Part shown: positions 38,099 to 46,553 of the stretch, one piece after another
How positions within the stretch are numbered: the stretch's first letter is position 1
Layout: every line of letters begins with the position of its first letter
DNA from: RGIG3701 sp964438515
GTDB taxonomy: Bacteria; Planctomycetota; Planctomycetia; Pirellulales; Thermoguttaceae
Direction: 5' to 3'
Length of the DNA stretch: 64,000 nucleotides
Assembly (NCBI GenBank): GCA_964438515.1
Contig: CAYTLK010000012.1
Coordinates: forward strand, 1-64,000
Notes under the pieces: generated by a model
Databases searched by the model: none
What the model saw: the letters and a program-made list of their open reading frames with translations, nothing else
Told to the model about the DNA's origin: nothing
Translations under genes and position numbers: made by a program

Positions 38099-39379
38099 TT
38101 ACATTTTCCAGTCGTTGGGAATAATATTTCCTTTTTGCACAACCACAATACCATCAACAATCTGGCAGTATTCATTTTCGGCTGCGTTTTGAATTTGTTT
38201 CAAATTTATAATTCGGACATTTTTGCCGATGCGACAGTTTTTGTCGATGATCGCGTTCTCGATGTAGCTTCCATCTCCGATTCCCAACGGAACGGTACAG
38301 TCGCAGCGCTCCATTTCCGCCTCGTGCTCGAAAAAGTCGGCTCCCATGATGACGCAATTTCGAATCGTCACATTTTCTCCGATCTGACAGCGCAACCCAA
38401 TCACCGAGTTTTCAATGACGGTTCCTTTTCCAATCGTACAGCCGTCCGCAACCAGCGAGTCGGCCACGCAAGCTCCCGAAAGGGTCGTCGAAGGAAGAAA
38501 ACGTGCGTTTGTGTAAATCGGGGCGTCCGGCTCAAACATCCGAAACGGCGGATTCGGCTTCGCGAGACTCAAATTGGCCTCAAAAAACGAACGAATGGTT
38601 CCAATGTCTTCCCAGTATCCGTCGAACACGTACGTATGCACCTTCTTGCTGTGAATGAGTGCGGGAAACACTTCCTTTCCGAAATCCTTATATTCCATCT
38701 TGTCGAGCGTGTGCACGAGCATACTTTTATTGAAGATGTAAATACCCATGCTGGCGAGATAGTGCCGCCCATTCGGCTCGACGCCCTGCGTCCGCAGCCA
38801 GTCGGAAGAGGTTTTGTAACCTTGCAGCTGTTCTTCCCCCTTTGGTTTTTCCAGAAAACCATCGACTTTCCCAGCCTCATCGACGCGCATAATTCCCAGT
38901 CCGGACGTTTCTTCTGCCGTCACAGGAATCGACGCAATCGTCGCGTCCGCGCCCGCATCCTTATGAACCTGAAGCATTTTGCGGAAGTCCATCCGATAAA
39001 GCTGGTCGCCCGACAGAATCACCACATAATCCACATTGTTGCTTTCAATGTAACGCAAACTTTTTTTCACCGCATCGGCAGTCCCCTGATACCAGTTCGG
39101 ATTGTCGATCGTCTGCTCGGCCGCCAGAATTTCGATGTATCCGCGTCGGAAACTGTCGAAAGTGTAAGCGCTTCGAATGTGCTTGTGCAAACTCATCGAG
39201 TTGAACTGCGTCAGTACATAAACCTTCAAAATATTACTATTAATACAGTTTGAAATTGGAATATCAATCAAACGATATTTTCCAGCTACTGGAACGGCAG
39301 GCTTGGAGCGGACTTTCGTCAGCGGGTACAACCGGGTTCCACGACCTCCACCGAGGATGAGGGCTAACACTTTATCCAT
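38099..39379 (-). CDS. glgC: Glucose-1-phosphate adenylyltransferase
   Basis: The enzyme makes ADP-glucose from glucose-1-phosphate and ATP, the first step of glycogen synthesis. The 426 residues contain the nucleotide-binding GGGRGTRL at 10-17, the QGTADAV substrate motif near 110, SGDQLYRMD and a C-terminal left-handed beta-helix with hexapeptide repeats (IGKGTVIENSVIG). The sequence is of the cyanobacterial/plant type. The ATG at 39379 is chosen because AGGAATTCAC precedes it; an in-frame start 39 nt upstream has no such site. No other glg gene is nearby. It lies 152 nt upstream of the giant gene's start, on the same strand, and is read toward it. Confidence 0.95.
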   Translation of the reverse strand: MDKVLALILGGGRGTRLYPLTKVRSKPAVPVAGKYRLIDIPISNCINSNILKVYVLTQFNSMSLHKHIRSAYTFDSFRRGYIEILAAEQTIDNPNWYQGTADAVKKSLRYIESNNVDYVVILSGDQLYRMDFRKMLQVHKDAGADATIASIPVTAEETSGLGIMRVDEAGKVDGFLEKPKGEEQLQGYKTSSDWLRTQGVEPNGRHYLASMGIYIFNKSMLVHTLDKMEYKDFGKEVFPALIHSKKVHTYVFDGYWEDIGTIRSFFEANLSLAKPNPPFRMFEPDAPIYTNARFLPSTTLSGACVADSLVADGCTIGKGTVIENSVIGLRCQIGENVTIRNCVIMGADFFEHEAEMERCDCTVPLGIGDGSYIENAIIDKNCRIGKNVRIINLKQIQNAAENEYCQIVDGIVVVQKGNIIPNDWKM

Positions 39380-39869
39380 TGTGAATTCCTTTACTGTAAC
39401 AGATGTCGAGGACTTCATTTTTGAACGGTTTCTTTTGACTTTTTTCTTTTCCGCTTTCGTTTGCGGTGCTATTGTGGAATTTTCGTTTCACAAATGCAGA
39501 ACGGTACGAAACAGAAATTCAAAAATTTTCCGCACAAAAATTTCAGTCACATTCTCTTTAAAAACTATCATGACTCCATTCTAACAAAAAAAGGACACTT
39601 TGAGAATGGGGTAGGTACGAATTCTTGGAAAAATCCTTGTTTTTTTACAAAGACGGCGAAATTTCTTTGGAAACAGATAAAAGTACGAATGTTGTTCAGA
39701 GGTTTTTGAAGATTCTTGATTTTCGGTTTTCATTTTTCGTTTCTCGATAGAGTAACAACGGAGAAGCGAAAATTCAAAATGCATCGGGTATAAAATTTGC
39801 ATTCGTGAAAAACGTTCCACTTTCTGGAAAATTTTTTGGAGATTTCGAAAAAAGGCTGGGTCAAAATGC

Positions 39870-39898
39870 TTGACTTTTGCTTTGCCGCCTGATATACT
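39870..39898 (+). promoter_or_regulatory. Sigma-70-type promoter of candidate small RNA
   Basis: TTGACT at 39870-39875 and TATACT at 39893-39898 with a 17-nt spacer. Predicted start near 39905. The layout repeats that at 18569, where a consensus promoter precedes repeat A copy 2. Confidence 0.75.
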
Positions 39899-39924
39899 GA
39901 AAAAATAGAATCAGAGTTTCGTTA

Positions 39925-40029
39925 TATACTCACACGATTTTGAATTTCAGTTTTCCCGTCCATCGTTGGAGCTGCGCACCACAGCTCTTACAATCTTTGT
40001 GAAAACTGAATTTCATTGTGGAACCAGCA
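39925..40029 (+). repeat. Dispersed structured repeat family A, copy 3
   Basis: TATACT, arm GAATTTCAGTTTTC, hairpin GGAGCTG / CAGCTCT with loop CGCACCA, arm GAAAACTGAATTTC, then ATTGTGGAACCAGCA. The hairpin keeps pairing although bases differ from the other copies (U-G becomes U-A; outer G-C becomes G-U). Confidence 0.88.
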
Positions 40030-40104
40030 TATATTTCATGCTTCGTGAAAAGGCGGCAGGACCCGCAGCGAAAACGAATACTACGGTAAATTCTGCACAA
40101 ATCC

Positions 40105-40140
40105 GTTCCCGATTCTCCGAAAGAACCGGGAATTTTCTCT
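40105..40140 (+). terminator. Intrinsic terminator of candidate small RNA
   Basis: Stem TTCCCG / CGGGAA with an inner TTCT / AGAA stem, then TTTTCTCT. Confidence 0.75.
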
Positions 40141-40218
40141 ATGAAAACCGTTTAAGTACGAACGTTAAGAAATTCGTACAGACTGATTTTGATTTTAAAT
40201 TGATTTTATAAACGTATT

Positions 40219-40959
40219 TCATTGTTGAATTTTGGAACTGCACATGGTTTCCAGCCAGGCGCGAAACACCCGCCAGTGACCGACCGTTGTGGGGTGCACG
40301 GAGTCCCACACCCAGTATTTCGGATTGGAAGTACTTGCAAAAGCGGTATTAAAATCTTCCTGAAGCGGAATGAATACCGCATTGTAACGAACGGCCATTT
40401 CACGTACGATTTTCTGATATTCCGCTTTTACCGCATCGTCCGACTGCCGCCAGAGCGGTTCCATCAGCACAAGACGCACATTGGGAAGCGCTTCACGCGT
40501 TTTTTGAAGGAGTTCATCGTAATTTTTTTCATATTCTTCGGAAGAAAAACCTCGGCCGAAATCGTTCACGCCGACCATGATGCACAAAACATCGGGATGA
40601 ATCTCCACGGTGTCTTTTTCCCACCGTTTTTTCAGGTCTTCGAGCGTATTTCCGCTGACGCCGCGATTCACAAACGTCCAGTTTTGCTCAGGATACTTTG
40701 CGCCGAGATACGATGCGATGAGATACACGTATCCGTGGCCGTGAATGTGATTCGGATCCGCACTGCGCCCTCGATTGCCGTCCGTGACCGAATCGCCCTG
40801 AAACAAAATCACCGCATCTTTCGGAAACAAATTCCGTTCCGCATCGTTCTGCTGCGAAAAATCCAGCACGGACGCTTCTTCCGCGAACGCATTCGTTCCT
40901 GCAAAAAGAAAAACTGTAAAAAGAGCTGTAAAAAAAGTTGTTTTTGAAATTTTACACAT
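40219..40959 (-). CDS. Secreted SGNH/GDSL hydrolase
   Basis: The 246-residue esterase-like protein has a signal peptide (1-26, ending NAFAEE). The four SGNH blocks are visible: FQGDSVTDG (Ser57), the Gly in VNRGVSGNT, GVNDFGRG (Asn) and DSVHPTTVGH (Asp/His pair). Such secreted enzymes in planctomycetes commonly deacetylate or de-esterify carbohydrates such as xylan or rhamnogalacturonan. The ATG at 40959 with AAGGAACTG 6 nt before it is preferred over an in-frame ATG at 40983. It is monocistronic on minus. Substrate unknown. Confidence 0.9.
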   Translation of the reverse strand: MCKISKTTFFTALFTVFLFAGTNAFAEEASVLDFSQQNDAERNLFPKDAVILFQGDSVTDGNRGRSADPNHIHGHGYVYLIASYLGAKYPEQNWTFVNRGVSGNTLEDLKKRWEKDTVEIHPDVLCIMVGVNDFGRGFSSEEYEKNYDELLQKTREALPNVRLVLMEPLWRQSDDAVKAEYQKIVREMAVRYNAVFIPLQEDFNTAFASTSNPKYWVWDSVHPTTVGHWRVFRAWLETMCSSKIQQ

Positions 40960-41001
40960 AAAAATCAGTTCCTTGAAAAACATAAAAATTACGAATTCTT
41001 T

Positions 41002-41313
41002 TCATCCGATACACGTCGCCGCAAGTATCAGCAGATGAATGCACGTCCAAAAAATTCCTGCGAGGATTCCAAACCAAGCGCGTCCGCGGCCGTACAAATG
41101 GGTGCGCGCAATGTTTTTCAGCGCCAAAATTCCGAACACAATCGCGAATTCCCCAACGCCCGGCACAACGCCCAAAAGTCCCATATAACCCGCCGCAATT
41201 GCGCTGCCGGACGTATGAACCGGCACAACCCAGGAAATCGCCGCTTCATCTGAAACCGGTTCTGGAAACGGTCTTGCTCCGTATGTTCCATCGTTCGTTC
41301 CAGCAGGCTGCAA
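41002..41313 (-). CDS. Small DUF4190-like membrane protein
   Basis: The 103-residue protein has a hydrophilic N-terminal 30 residues and two membrane segments. The pattern (GYMGLLGVVPGVGEFAIVFGILAL, read in parts, then GRGRAWFGILAGIFW) is that of DUF4190 proteins. These usually accompany GYF_2/DUF4339 or pilus-like genes. It begins 9 nt after the DUF4339 gene and is probably co-transcribed and co-functional at the inner membrane. Confidence 0.75.
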   Translation of the reverse strand: MQPAGTNDGTYGARPFPEPVSDEAAISWVVPVHTSGSAIAAGYMGLLGVVPGVGEFAIVFGILALKNIARTHLYGRGRAWFGILAGIFWTCIHLLILAATCIG

Positions 41314-41322
41314 TGCGCCGAC

Positions 41323-42171
41323 TCAGCCACAATAAAAATTCCCCGTCCAATAATCCTCCGGCGTAAGCACCGCCAGCAGTTCTTCGGCTCTCCGCTTTAA
41401 TTTGTAAAGCAGCAGCGGCAGCAAAATCACATTCAGCATACTGATGTACGGCAAAAAACCAAGAATACAAACAAAGATCGCAAACGTCGCGAGATCCGTA
41501 CCGGGAAGACGCTTCCACCGTCTCAGCTCGTCATAATGTTTTCCCAGATGGTAGAACATCAGTACCGTCCAGACGATATTGAAAATCGGAATGAATAAAA
41601 ACCCAATCGCGCAGCCCGGCGTCGTGTACGCCATCGAATTCGGGACGATCCGCCATAAATGGTACAGTAAACATAAATAATAAACGGTAAAGAAAATCGA
41701 TACGAGTATTAAAATGACTGCCGCCCCTAATATAATCGCAACCCCAGTCGCACTCGCTTCCGGTGGAAGGTTTTTCGTTTCGTTCATCACGGCGACCGCA
41801 ATGATGCCGGCAAAAAAACCAATAGTTGTTACAATCAAAAGAAACAAAGAAACCATCATTCGATAGAAACTTTTTTGAATCTTCGACAGTTCATTCGCCC
41901 GAAATGCTGCAAAACCAGCAATGAAATCTGCAGGAATTGAGGAATTTGCTTCCGTTTGCATCGCGTTTTCTGATGAACTTGCGTTTTCCGGAAGGACCGA
42001 AGAAGCGTCCGCATCCGTCTGAAAGTCCGTCTGCGCCAGCGGCCTCCATCCGTCCATCCCCTTCCGCCAAACGGGAGTGGAGGAACCAATACGTCCGGCC
42101 TGAATCAGCGCAAGAAGTTCTTCACGTGAAATGGGACCGGTCGGTTGATTATTTTCTATAAAATACCACAT
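41323..42171 (-). CDS. DUF4339 (GYF_2) protein with DUF4328-like membrane part
   Basis: The protein has 282 residues. The first 50 (WYFIENNQPTGPISREELLA, then STPVWRKGMDGWRPL) form a GYF_2/DUF4339 domain, a small fold that binds peptides and occurs at the N-terminus of bacterial membrane proteins. After a polar linker come about five membrane segments with PGCAIGFLFIPIFNIVW and HYDELRRWKR, resembling DUF4328. The cytoplasmic GYF part may recruit partners. It is followed closely by the DUF4190-like gene at 41002. Confidence 0.82.
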   Translation of the reverse strand: MWYFIENNQPTGPISREELLALIQAGRIGSSTPVWRKGMDGWRPLAQTDFQTDADASSVLPENASSSENAMQTEANSSIPADFIAGFAAFRANELSKIQKSFYRMMVSLFLLIVTTIGFFAGIIAVAVMNETKNLPPEASATGVAIILGAAVILILVSIFFTVYYLCLLYHLWRIVPNSMAYTTPGCAIGFLFIPIFNIVWTVLMFYHLGKHYDELRRWKRLPGTDLATFAIFVCILGFLPYISMLNVILLPLLLYKLKRRAEELLAVLTPEDYWTGNFYCG

Positions 42172-42499
42172 GTAAAACTCCTTCTGATGAATTTCGACCT
42201 TAAAAGAATATTGTACGTAACTATTTTGATTAATATTTGACTTTTGTTTTGTTATTCATTTTCTCCAGACTGCGACTTGCAGACGGTATAATACTCTATT
42301 ATAAGAGGAACCTGTTTTTTTCGAAAGAGGGGGGGAGGAAAAAAGAACCCATTTTGAATAAGAATTTATTTTTTTCGAAAACAGATTGAGAGAAAATCAG
42401 ATTGAAAAAAAGGGAGGAAACCGTTTCGAGTCGTTTTCCTCCGTTCATCCATCAGAATCGGAAACCGTTAATCGGAAACCGAGAGCGTTCGAATCCACA
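42172..42499. other. 328-nt intergenic region
   Basis: No gene is supported. The stretch holds A- and G-rich runs (a GGGGGGG-like tract near 42328) and a TATAAT at 42290, without an adequate -35. It is the upstream region of the DUF4339 gene and lies 3' of ilvN. Confidence 0.5.
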
Positions 42500-42985
42500 T
42501 CACGAATTTCCGCCGCGCGTCATTGCGATGCGGCCCGATCGCGCCATTTCTTCGATTCCATAAGGTCTCATGAGTTCGATAAACGCATCAATTTTCTTTT
42601 CTTTGCCGGACAGCTCAATCACAATCGTGTCGATCGAAACGTCTACGATTTTTGCACGAAAAATATTCACAAGTTCGTGAATCTCAAGACGCCGAGTGGA
42701 GTCCGCTTTTACTCGAATGAGCGCCAAACCGCTTTCAACATAATCGGAGTTGCTGATATCGACTGCTTTTACAACCGTGACGATTTTTTCAAGCTGTTTG
42801 CGTACCTGATCCATCGTGTGATCGTCGCCGTCAACTACAACGGTCATGCGCGAAATGTCCGGTTTATCCGTTTCGCCGACCGTTAAACTGCGAATATTAT
42901 AGCCTCGTGCCGAAAACATCCCGGAAATGTGGGAGAGGACACCTGGCACATTATGAACCAATGCGTAAAGCACATGCTGAGACAT
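42500..42985 (-). CDS. ilvN: Acetolactate synthase small (regulatory) subunit
   Basis: The 161-residue protein is the regulatory subunit of acetohydroxyacid synthase, the first common enzyme of branched-chain amino acid synthesis. An N-terminal ACT domain (LVHNVPGVLSHISGMFSARG at about 9-28, NIRSLTVG) senses valine. The C-terminal half (LALIRVKAD, IVIELSGKEKKIDAFI) completes the IlvN/IlvH fold. The catalytic ilvB gene normally adjacent is absent from the window. Instead it lies 99 nt downstream of clpP on the same strand. Confidence 0.94.
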   Translation of the reverse strand: MSQHVLYALVHNVPGVLSHISGMFSARGYNIRSLTVGETDKPDISRMTVVVDGDDHTMDQVRKQLEKIVTVVKAVDISNSDYVESGLALIRVKADSTRRLEIHELVNIFRAKIVDVSIDTIVIELSGKEKKIDAFIELMRPYGIEEMARSGRIAMTRGGNS

Positions 42986-43036
42986 AATGATTGGACTCCT
43001 GTTTTTTAAGTGTTTTTCAAATGAAAAAATCGTACG

Positions 43037-43082
43037 ACTTTCAACTTCAACTTCAACTTACAATTTCAACGTTTAACGTTTA
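43037..43082. repeat. Short tandem repeats between clpP and ilvN
   Basis: Three CTTCAA units followed by two GTTTAAC units in 46 nt just after the clpP stop. Similar private short repeats occur at 18427, 19406 and 20379. Confidence 0.7.
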
Positions 43083-43084
43083 AC

Positions 43085-43675
43085 TTACTCTGCAAGCGGT
43101 TTTTCAATCACATGATCGATAATATGGTACTCGCAGGCTTCTTCTGCCGACATAAAATTATCGCGGTCCGTGTCGGCCAAAATCTTTTCGTACGAATGAC
43201 CGGTGTGACGAATCAAGAGTTCATTCAGCTTCTGCTTCGTTTTCTCGAATTCGGTTGCATGAATCAAAATTTCTTCAGCGGTTCCTTCCATTCCGGCGCT
43301 GGGCTGATGAATCATCACGCGTGCGTTTGGGAGCGCGTAACGTTTTCCTGCGGTTCCGGCAGCCAGAAGGAACGCACCCATCGAGGCGCACTGACCGATT
43401 CCGTACGTTCGAACGTCGCAAGTGATGAAATTCATCGTGTCGTAAATCGCCATTCCCGCAGTGACGCTTCCGCCAGGGGAATTGATGTAAAAATGAATGT
43501 CCGCTTTGGGATTTTCCGACTGCAAATACAGCATCTGCGCCACAATGGAATTGGCGGATTCATCCGTAACTTCCGTGCCGAGAAAAACAATTCGATCGCG
43601 CAAAAGACGACTGTAAATGTCCATCGCACGTTCTTCGCGCCCATTTTTATCAATTACAAAAGGGATTAATGCCAT
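43085..43675 (-). CDS. clpP: ATP-dependent Clp protease proteolytic subunit (second copy)
   Basis: The serine peptidase forms the barrel of the Clp protease with a ClpX or ClpA unfoldase. The 196 residues contain catalytic Ser98 (GQCASMGAFLL), His123 (MIHQPSAG) and Asp172 (DTDRDNFMSAEE). This is the canonical ClpP sequence. It starts 21 nt after the first clpP, so both are translated from one mRNA and may form a hetero-tetradecamer. clpX is not in the window. Confidence 0.95.
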   Translation of the reverse strand: MALIPFVIDKNGREERAMDIYSRLLRDRIVFLGTEVTDESANSIVAQMLYLQSENPKADIHFYINSPGGSVTAGMAIYDTMNFITCDVRTYGIGQCASMGAFLLAAGTAGKRYALPNARVMIHQPSAGMEGTAEEILIHATEFEKTKQKLNELLIRHTGHSYEKILADTDRDNFMSAEEACEYHIIDHVIEKPLAE

Positions 43676-43696
43676 CTGAACACTCCTGTATAAAAA

Positions 43697-44338
43697 TCAG
43701 TCTTTCGACTCTTCCTGGGGCTTTTTCACAATGGAATCCACGATGCCGTAAGCAAGGGCTTCCTCCGCACTCATATAATGGTCGCGATCGGTGTCTTTCG
43801 CAACTTCTTCTATGGTTTTTCCCGTATCGGCAGACAAAATTTCGTTCATTAAGGAACGTGTTTTCAGAATTTCTTCCGCCTGAATTTTGATGTCGGAAAC
43901 CTGACCGCCGACCTGTCCCCACGGCTGATGAATCATCACTTTGGCGTGAGGAAGAATGAAACGCTTTCCTTTTGCGCCGCCTGCAAGCAAAACCGCAGCT
44001 GCGCTCGCCGCCAGACCGACACAGTAGGTGTTTACCGGACAGCTGAGGATGCGAATCGTGTCGTAAACCGCCAGCATCGCGCTCACACTTCCGCCGGGAG
44101 AATTAATGTAAAAATGAATGTCTTTCCGACGATTGCTGCTCTGCAAATAAAGGAGCTGCATAATCAGCTCGTTTGCGTTGCCGTCATAAATTTGCCCCTG
44201 CAGGAAAATGATGCGATTTTCAAGGAGTAAATCTGAAATCGTCATTTGACGCTGGCGCTGATAATCCTGAGACGCCATCGGTACCAAAGGACGCTGTTCT
44301 GAAAATTCGCCGAATGATGGTGCTTTGAAATTTTCCAT
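43697..44338 (-). CDS. clpP: ATP-dependent Clp protease proteolytic subunit (first copy, divergent)
   Basis: The 213-residue ClpP paralogue has Ser112 (GLAASAAAVLLAGG), His137 (MIHQPWGQ) and Asp186 (DTDRDHYMSAEE). The region around the catalytic serine is AASAAA instead of the usual AASMGA, and a 20-residue N-terminal extension precedes the core. Tandem dissimilar clpP genes behind tig are known from planctomycetes and other phyla, where the two proteins form mixed rings. A terminator-like hairpin lies between tig and this gene. Confidence 0.93.
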   Translation of the reverse strand: MENFKAPSFGEFSEQRPLVPMASQDYQRQRQMTISDLLLENRIIFLQGQIYDGNANELIMQLLYLQSSNRRKDIHFYINSPGGSVSAMLAVYDTIRILSCPVNTYCVGLAASAAAVLLAGGAKGKRFILPHAKVMIHQPWGQVGGQVSDIKIQAEEILKTRSLMNEILSADTGKTIEEVAKDTDRDHYMSAEEALAYGIVDSIVKKPQEESKD

Positions 44339-44455
44339 AAGTTCTTTCCACTAAAGTGATTGAATTGGAAACACAAACAAAAAACAAAAATATAAATCCG
44401 TTTGATAAATACAGTTTTTGAGAAAAAGAAACTCTTTCCTTAAATACGAAATAAA

Positions 44456-44483
44456 GCCGAACCGATAAAAAAATCGATTCGGC
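44456..44483 (-). terminator. Terminator between tig and clpP
   Basis: As minus-strand RNA an 11-bp stem (GCCGAATCGAT / ATCGGTTCGGC, one G-U pair) with a T6 loop is followed by TTTATTTCG. It lies 63 nt after the tig stop and may reduce read-through into the clpP pair. Confidence 0.65.
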
Positions 44484-44546
44484 AAAATTCAAAACCCTTG
44501 GGAAAGCGACTCATTCATTTTATGAAATAAGTCAAAAACCTGTGTT

Positions 44547-46013
44547 TCATTTTTCCTCAGATTCCGCTTCGGTCTCTTCGGTCTCTTCAGCGGTGCCGTT
44601 GCCGCCTGCCGGGAACGGAACGGAAGCCATTTCAGCCGGGTACGGCTCGAATGTGGTTTCTTCAAATTCCGCATTGTCGAGAATCAACTTCACAACTTTT
44701 CGTTCAATAATCTGGTTGCGAAGAACGTCCATTCGGTTCTGCTTTTCCAGCCGAGCACGAATACGACGCGCGGGCTCTTGCGTGTGAACTGCGATTTCCT
44801 GAATTTCTTCATCGTAATCCGCTTCGTCTGCATCAATATTTTCACTCTCAGCGATACGCTCAAGAATGAAGTGTTCTTTCAGCGCTTTTTTGGTCGTTTC
44901 GAGACTGTTCTGACGCAAAATATTCAGATGCTCCTGAATTTTCTCTATGGGAAAACCATTGCGCTGCAGTTCGAGCATCGAACGGTACAGTTCGCGTTCC
45001 GCCTGTCGTTCGAGGAGCGCCGGGGGAAGTTCCCAATTTGCGGATTCCAAAAGCTGGTCCGTAATGGTTTCACGAGCCGACTGTTCCTGCTGATAGTGCA
45101 TCTGACTGTCCAGATTCGTACGAAGGAAGTCGCGAAATTGCTGCTCGTCCTTAAATCCGTACTGCGAAAGCCACTCGTCGTTGAGTTCCGGAAGATTCAG
45201 CGTGTATACTTTTCCGACCTCAAAAACGGCTTCAACTTCTTTTCCGCGAAGCAGAACGTTCGGAGCTTCTTCGGAAAGCGTGAATTTCAATGTTCGCGTT
45301 TCGCCTGCTTTTACGCCGGTCATCTGAACGTCAAAATTGTCGATCGTCGCATCGCTGAACAGCAGCTGGGAACGCAGACGAATCGTTTCGTTCTCGCTCG
45401 AATTGATAATTTCGTCGTTGTAACGAATGTAAAGTTTCGTCGCAATATAATCGCCGGAAACCGCACCGTTTTCCGTTTCTTCCAGTTTCCCAAAACGAGA
45501 CCGGAAGGCCGTGGCCGCATCATCTACATCCCCATCTGTGAATTCGCGTACGGGTTTCTGAAGTTTCATTCCCTTCCAATTCGGAACTTCAAATTCAGGA
45601 CGGACTTCAATATCGTACTCGAAAACGAAATCGCCGGCTTCCGGAATCTCAAGCGCAACGTAATCAAACATCGGGTCGCTGATCGGCGCTAAATCTTTGG
45701 TTTCATTGACCTGCGAAATGCTTTCCATCAGGAGGGCGCTTTTGACACGTTCCGCAACATCCTTGCGAAAACGGGACTTTACAACGCTCATCGGTGCGCG
45801 GCCAGGGCGAAAACCAGGGACTTGCGCCACGGGTTTCAACTCCTCGAATTCCTTATTCATGAAACGATCAATGTCGTCGCGCGCAATCGTAACCGTAATA
45901 TGACGCTCGCAAGCACTGCGTTCATCAATATTTACGTCCAGATTCAGTTTCTGTTCTTCAGCTTTTTCTTCTTCAGCTTTCTGTTCAGACGAATTCAATT
46001 CACTTTCAGCCAT
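44547..46013 (-). CDS. tig: Trigger factor
   Basis: This ribosome-bound chaperone and peptidyl-prolyl isomerase has 488 residues, a little longer than usual. The ribosome-docking loop is GFRPGRAP at 67-74. The middle holds the FKBP-like domain, shortened or divergent, and the C-terminal helices form the chaperone cradle. Both ends are extended by acidic low-complexity sequence (QKAEEEKAEEQK near residue 11; ETEETEAESEEK at the end). The ATG at 46013 is preferred over an in-frame upstream codon at 46079, because the extra 22 residues are unlike the family. Position before two clpP genes matches the common tig-clpP(-clpX) order. Confidence 0.93.
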   Translation of the reverse strand: MAESELNSSEQKAEEEKAEEQKLNLDVNIDERSACERHITVTIARDDIDRFMNKEFEELKPVAQVPGFRPGRAPMSVVKSRFRKDVAERVKSALLMESISQVNETKDLAPISDPMFDYVALEIPEAGDFVFEYDIEVRPEFEVPNWKGMKLQKPVREFTDGDVDDAATAFRSRFGKLEETENGAVSGDYIATKLYIRYNDEIINSSENETIRLRSQLLFSDATIDNFDVQMTGVKAGETRTLKFTLSEEAPNVLLRGKEVEAVFEVGKVYTLNLPELNDEWLSQYGFKDEQQFRDFLRTNLDSQMHYQQEQSARETITDQLLESANWELPPALLERQAERELYRSMLELQRNGFPIEKIQEHLNILRQNSLETTKKALKEHFILERIAESENIDADEADYDEEIQEIAVHTQEPARRIRARLEKQNRMDVLRNQIIERKVVKLILDNAEFEETTFEPYPAEMASVPFPAGGNGTAEETEETEAESEEK

Positions 46014-46107
46014 GGTTGTACCCAAAAATATAAGGGGTGACACAAATCCACAGGCACACTGGAATACAGCAACCTGCATTTTGCGAAAAATCGTTCCGAT
46101 ATAACAA

Positions 46108-46139
46108 ACGGCTCAAGCATACGCCAGAGCCGTTTTTTT
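46108..46139. terminator. Bidirectional-type hairpin between tRNA-Gly and tig
   Basis: ACGGCTC / GAGCCGT, 7 bp with a 12-nt loop, flanked by TTTTTTT on plus and by TTTGTTAT on minus. It would end the tRNA-Gly transcript on minus. Confidence 0.75.
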
Positions 46140-46159
46140 ACATTCTAAAAAATGCGAAA

Positions 46160-46232
46160 AGCGGGCGAAGGGGTTCGAACCCTCGACAACGACGTTGGCA
46201 ACGTCGTGCTCTGCCAACTGAGCTACGCCCGC
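46160..46232 (-). tRNA. tRNA-Gly(GCC), copy 1
   Basis: On minus: acceptor GCGGGCG / CGCCCGC, anticodon loop TTGCCAA (anticodon GCC), T-loop GTTCGAACC. CCA not encoded. Identical to the copy at 46320-46392. Confidence 0.96.
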
Positions 46233-46319
46233 AGGTGTTTTTCAAAACGGAAAAGTTTGTAACATCTTCCATTTCGAAAGCCATAAAATTTTATTAGCTC
46301 ACGATTATCATCTTTTGGA

Positions 46320-46392
46320 AGCGGGCGAAGGGGTTCGAACCCTCGACAACGACGTTGGCAACGTCGTGCTCTGCCAACTGAGCTACGCCCGC
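46320..46392 (-). tRNA. tRNA-Gly(GCC), copy 2
   Basis: Base-for-base identical to 46160-46232, including the 5' flanking ACACCT. The two genes are 87 nt apart and form a recent tandem duplication. Confidence 0.96.
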
Positions 46393-46553
46393 AGGTGTAA
46401 GGATCTTTATCATTTGCAAAAACCCAAACAACACACCGAATTATATTCGATTCCAGAATTTTCGCAAGGGGTCCCCCACCGATTTTTCCGAACTTTTTCC
46501 AAAAATTTTATATCCGACTCATTTTAAATTTCTGTTTCTCCGCCGCTCGAACA

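Larger units (their letters stand above)
39905..40140 (+). ncRNA. Candidate small RNA carrying repeat A
   Basis: A promoter (39870-39898), a structured repeat (39925-40029) and an intrinsic terminator (40105-40140) delimit a transcript of about 235 nt with no credible reading frame. Only the repeat portion is shared with the other loci; the 3' part is specific to this copy. The class is not recognised. Boundaries are inferred from sequence signals alone. Confidence 0.5.
39380..40218. other. 839-nt intergenic region with candidate small RNA gene
   Basis: It contains the glgC upstream region (39380-39600), an AT-rich stretch, a promoter (39870-39898), repeat A copy 3, a terminator (40105-40140) and the 3' end of the SGNH gene. 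ORFs such as 39966-40211 run across the repeat and terminator and are not considered genes. Confidence 0.7.

Noticed and set aside
39966..40211. 81-residue plus ORF across repeat A copy 3
   Set aside because: It runs through an intrinsic terminator and has no ribosome binding site; it looks like chance reading of the candidate small RNA.
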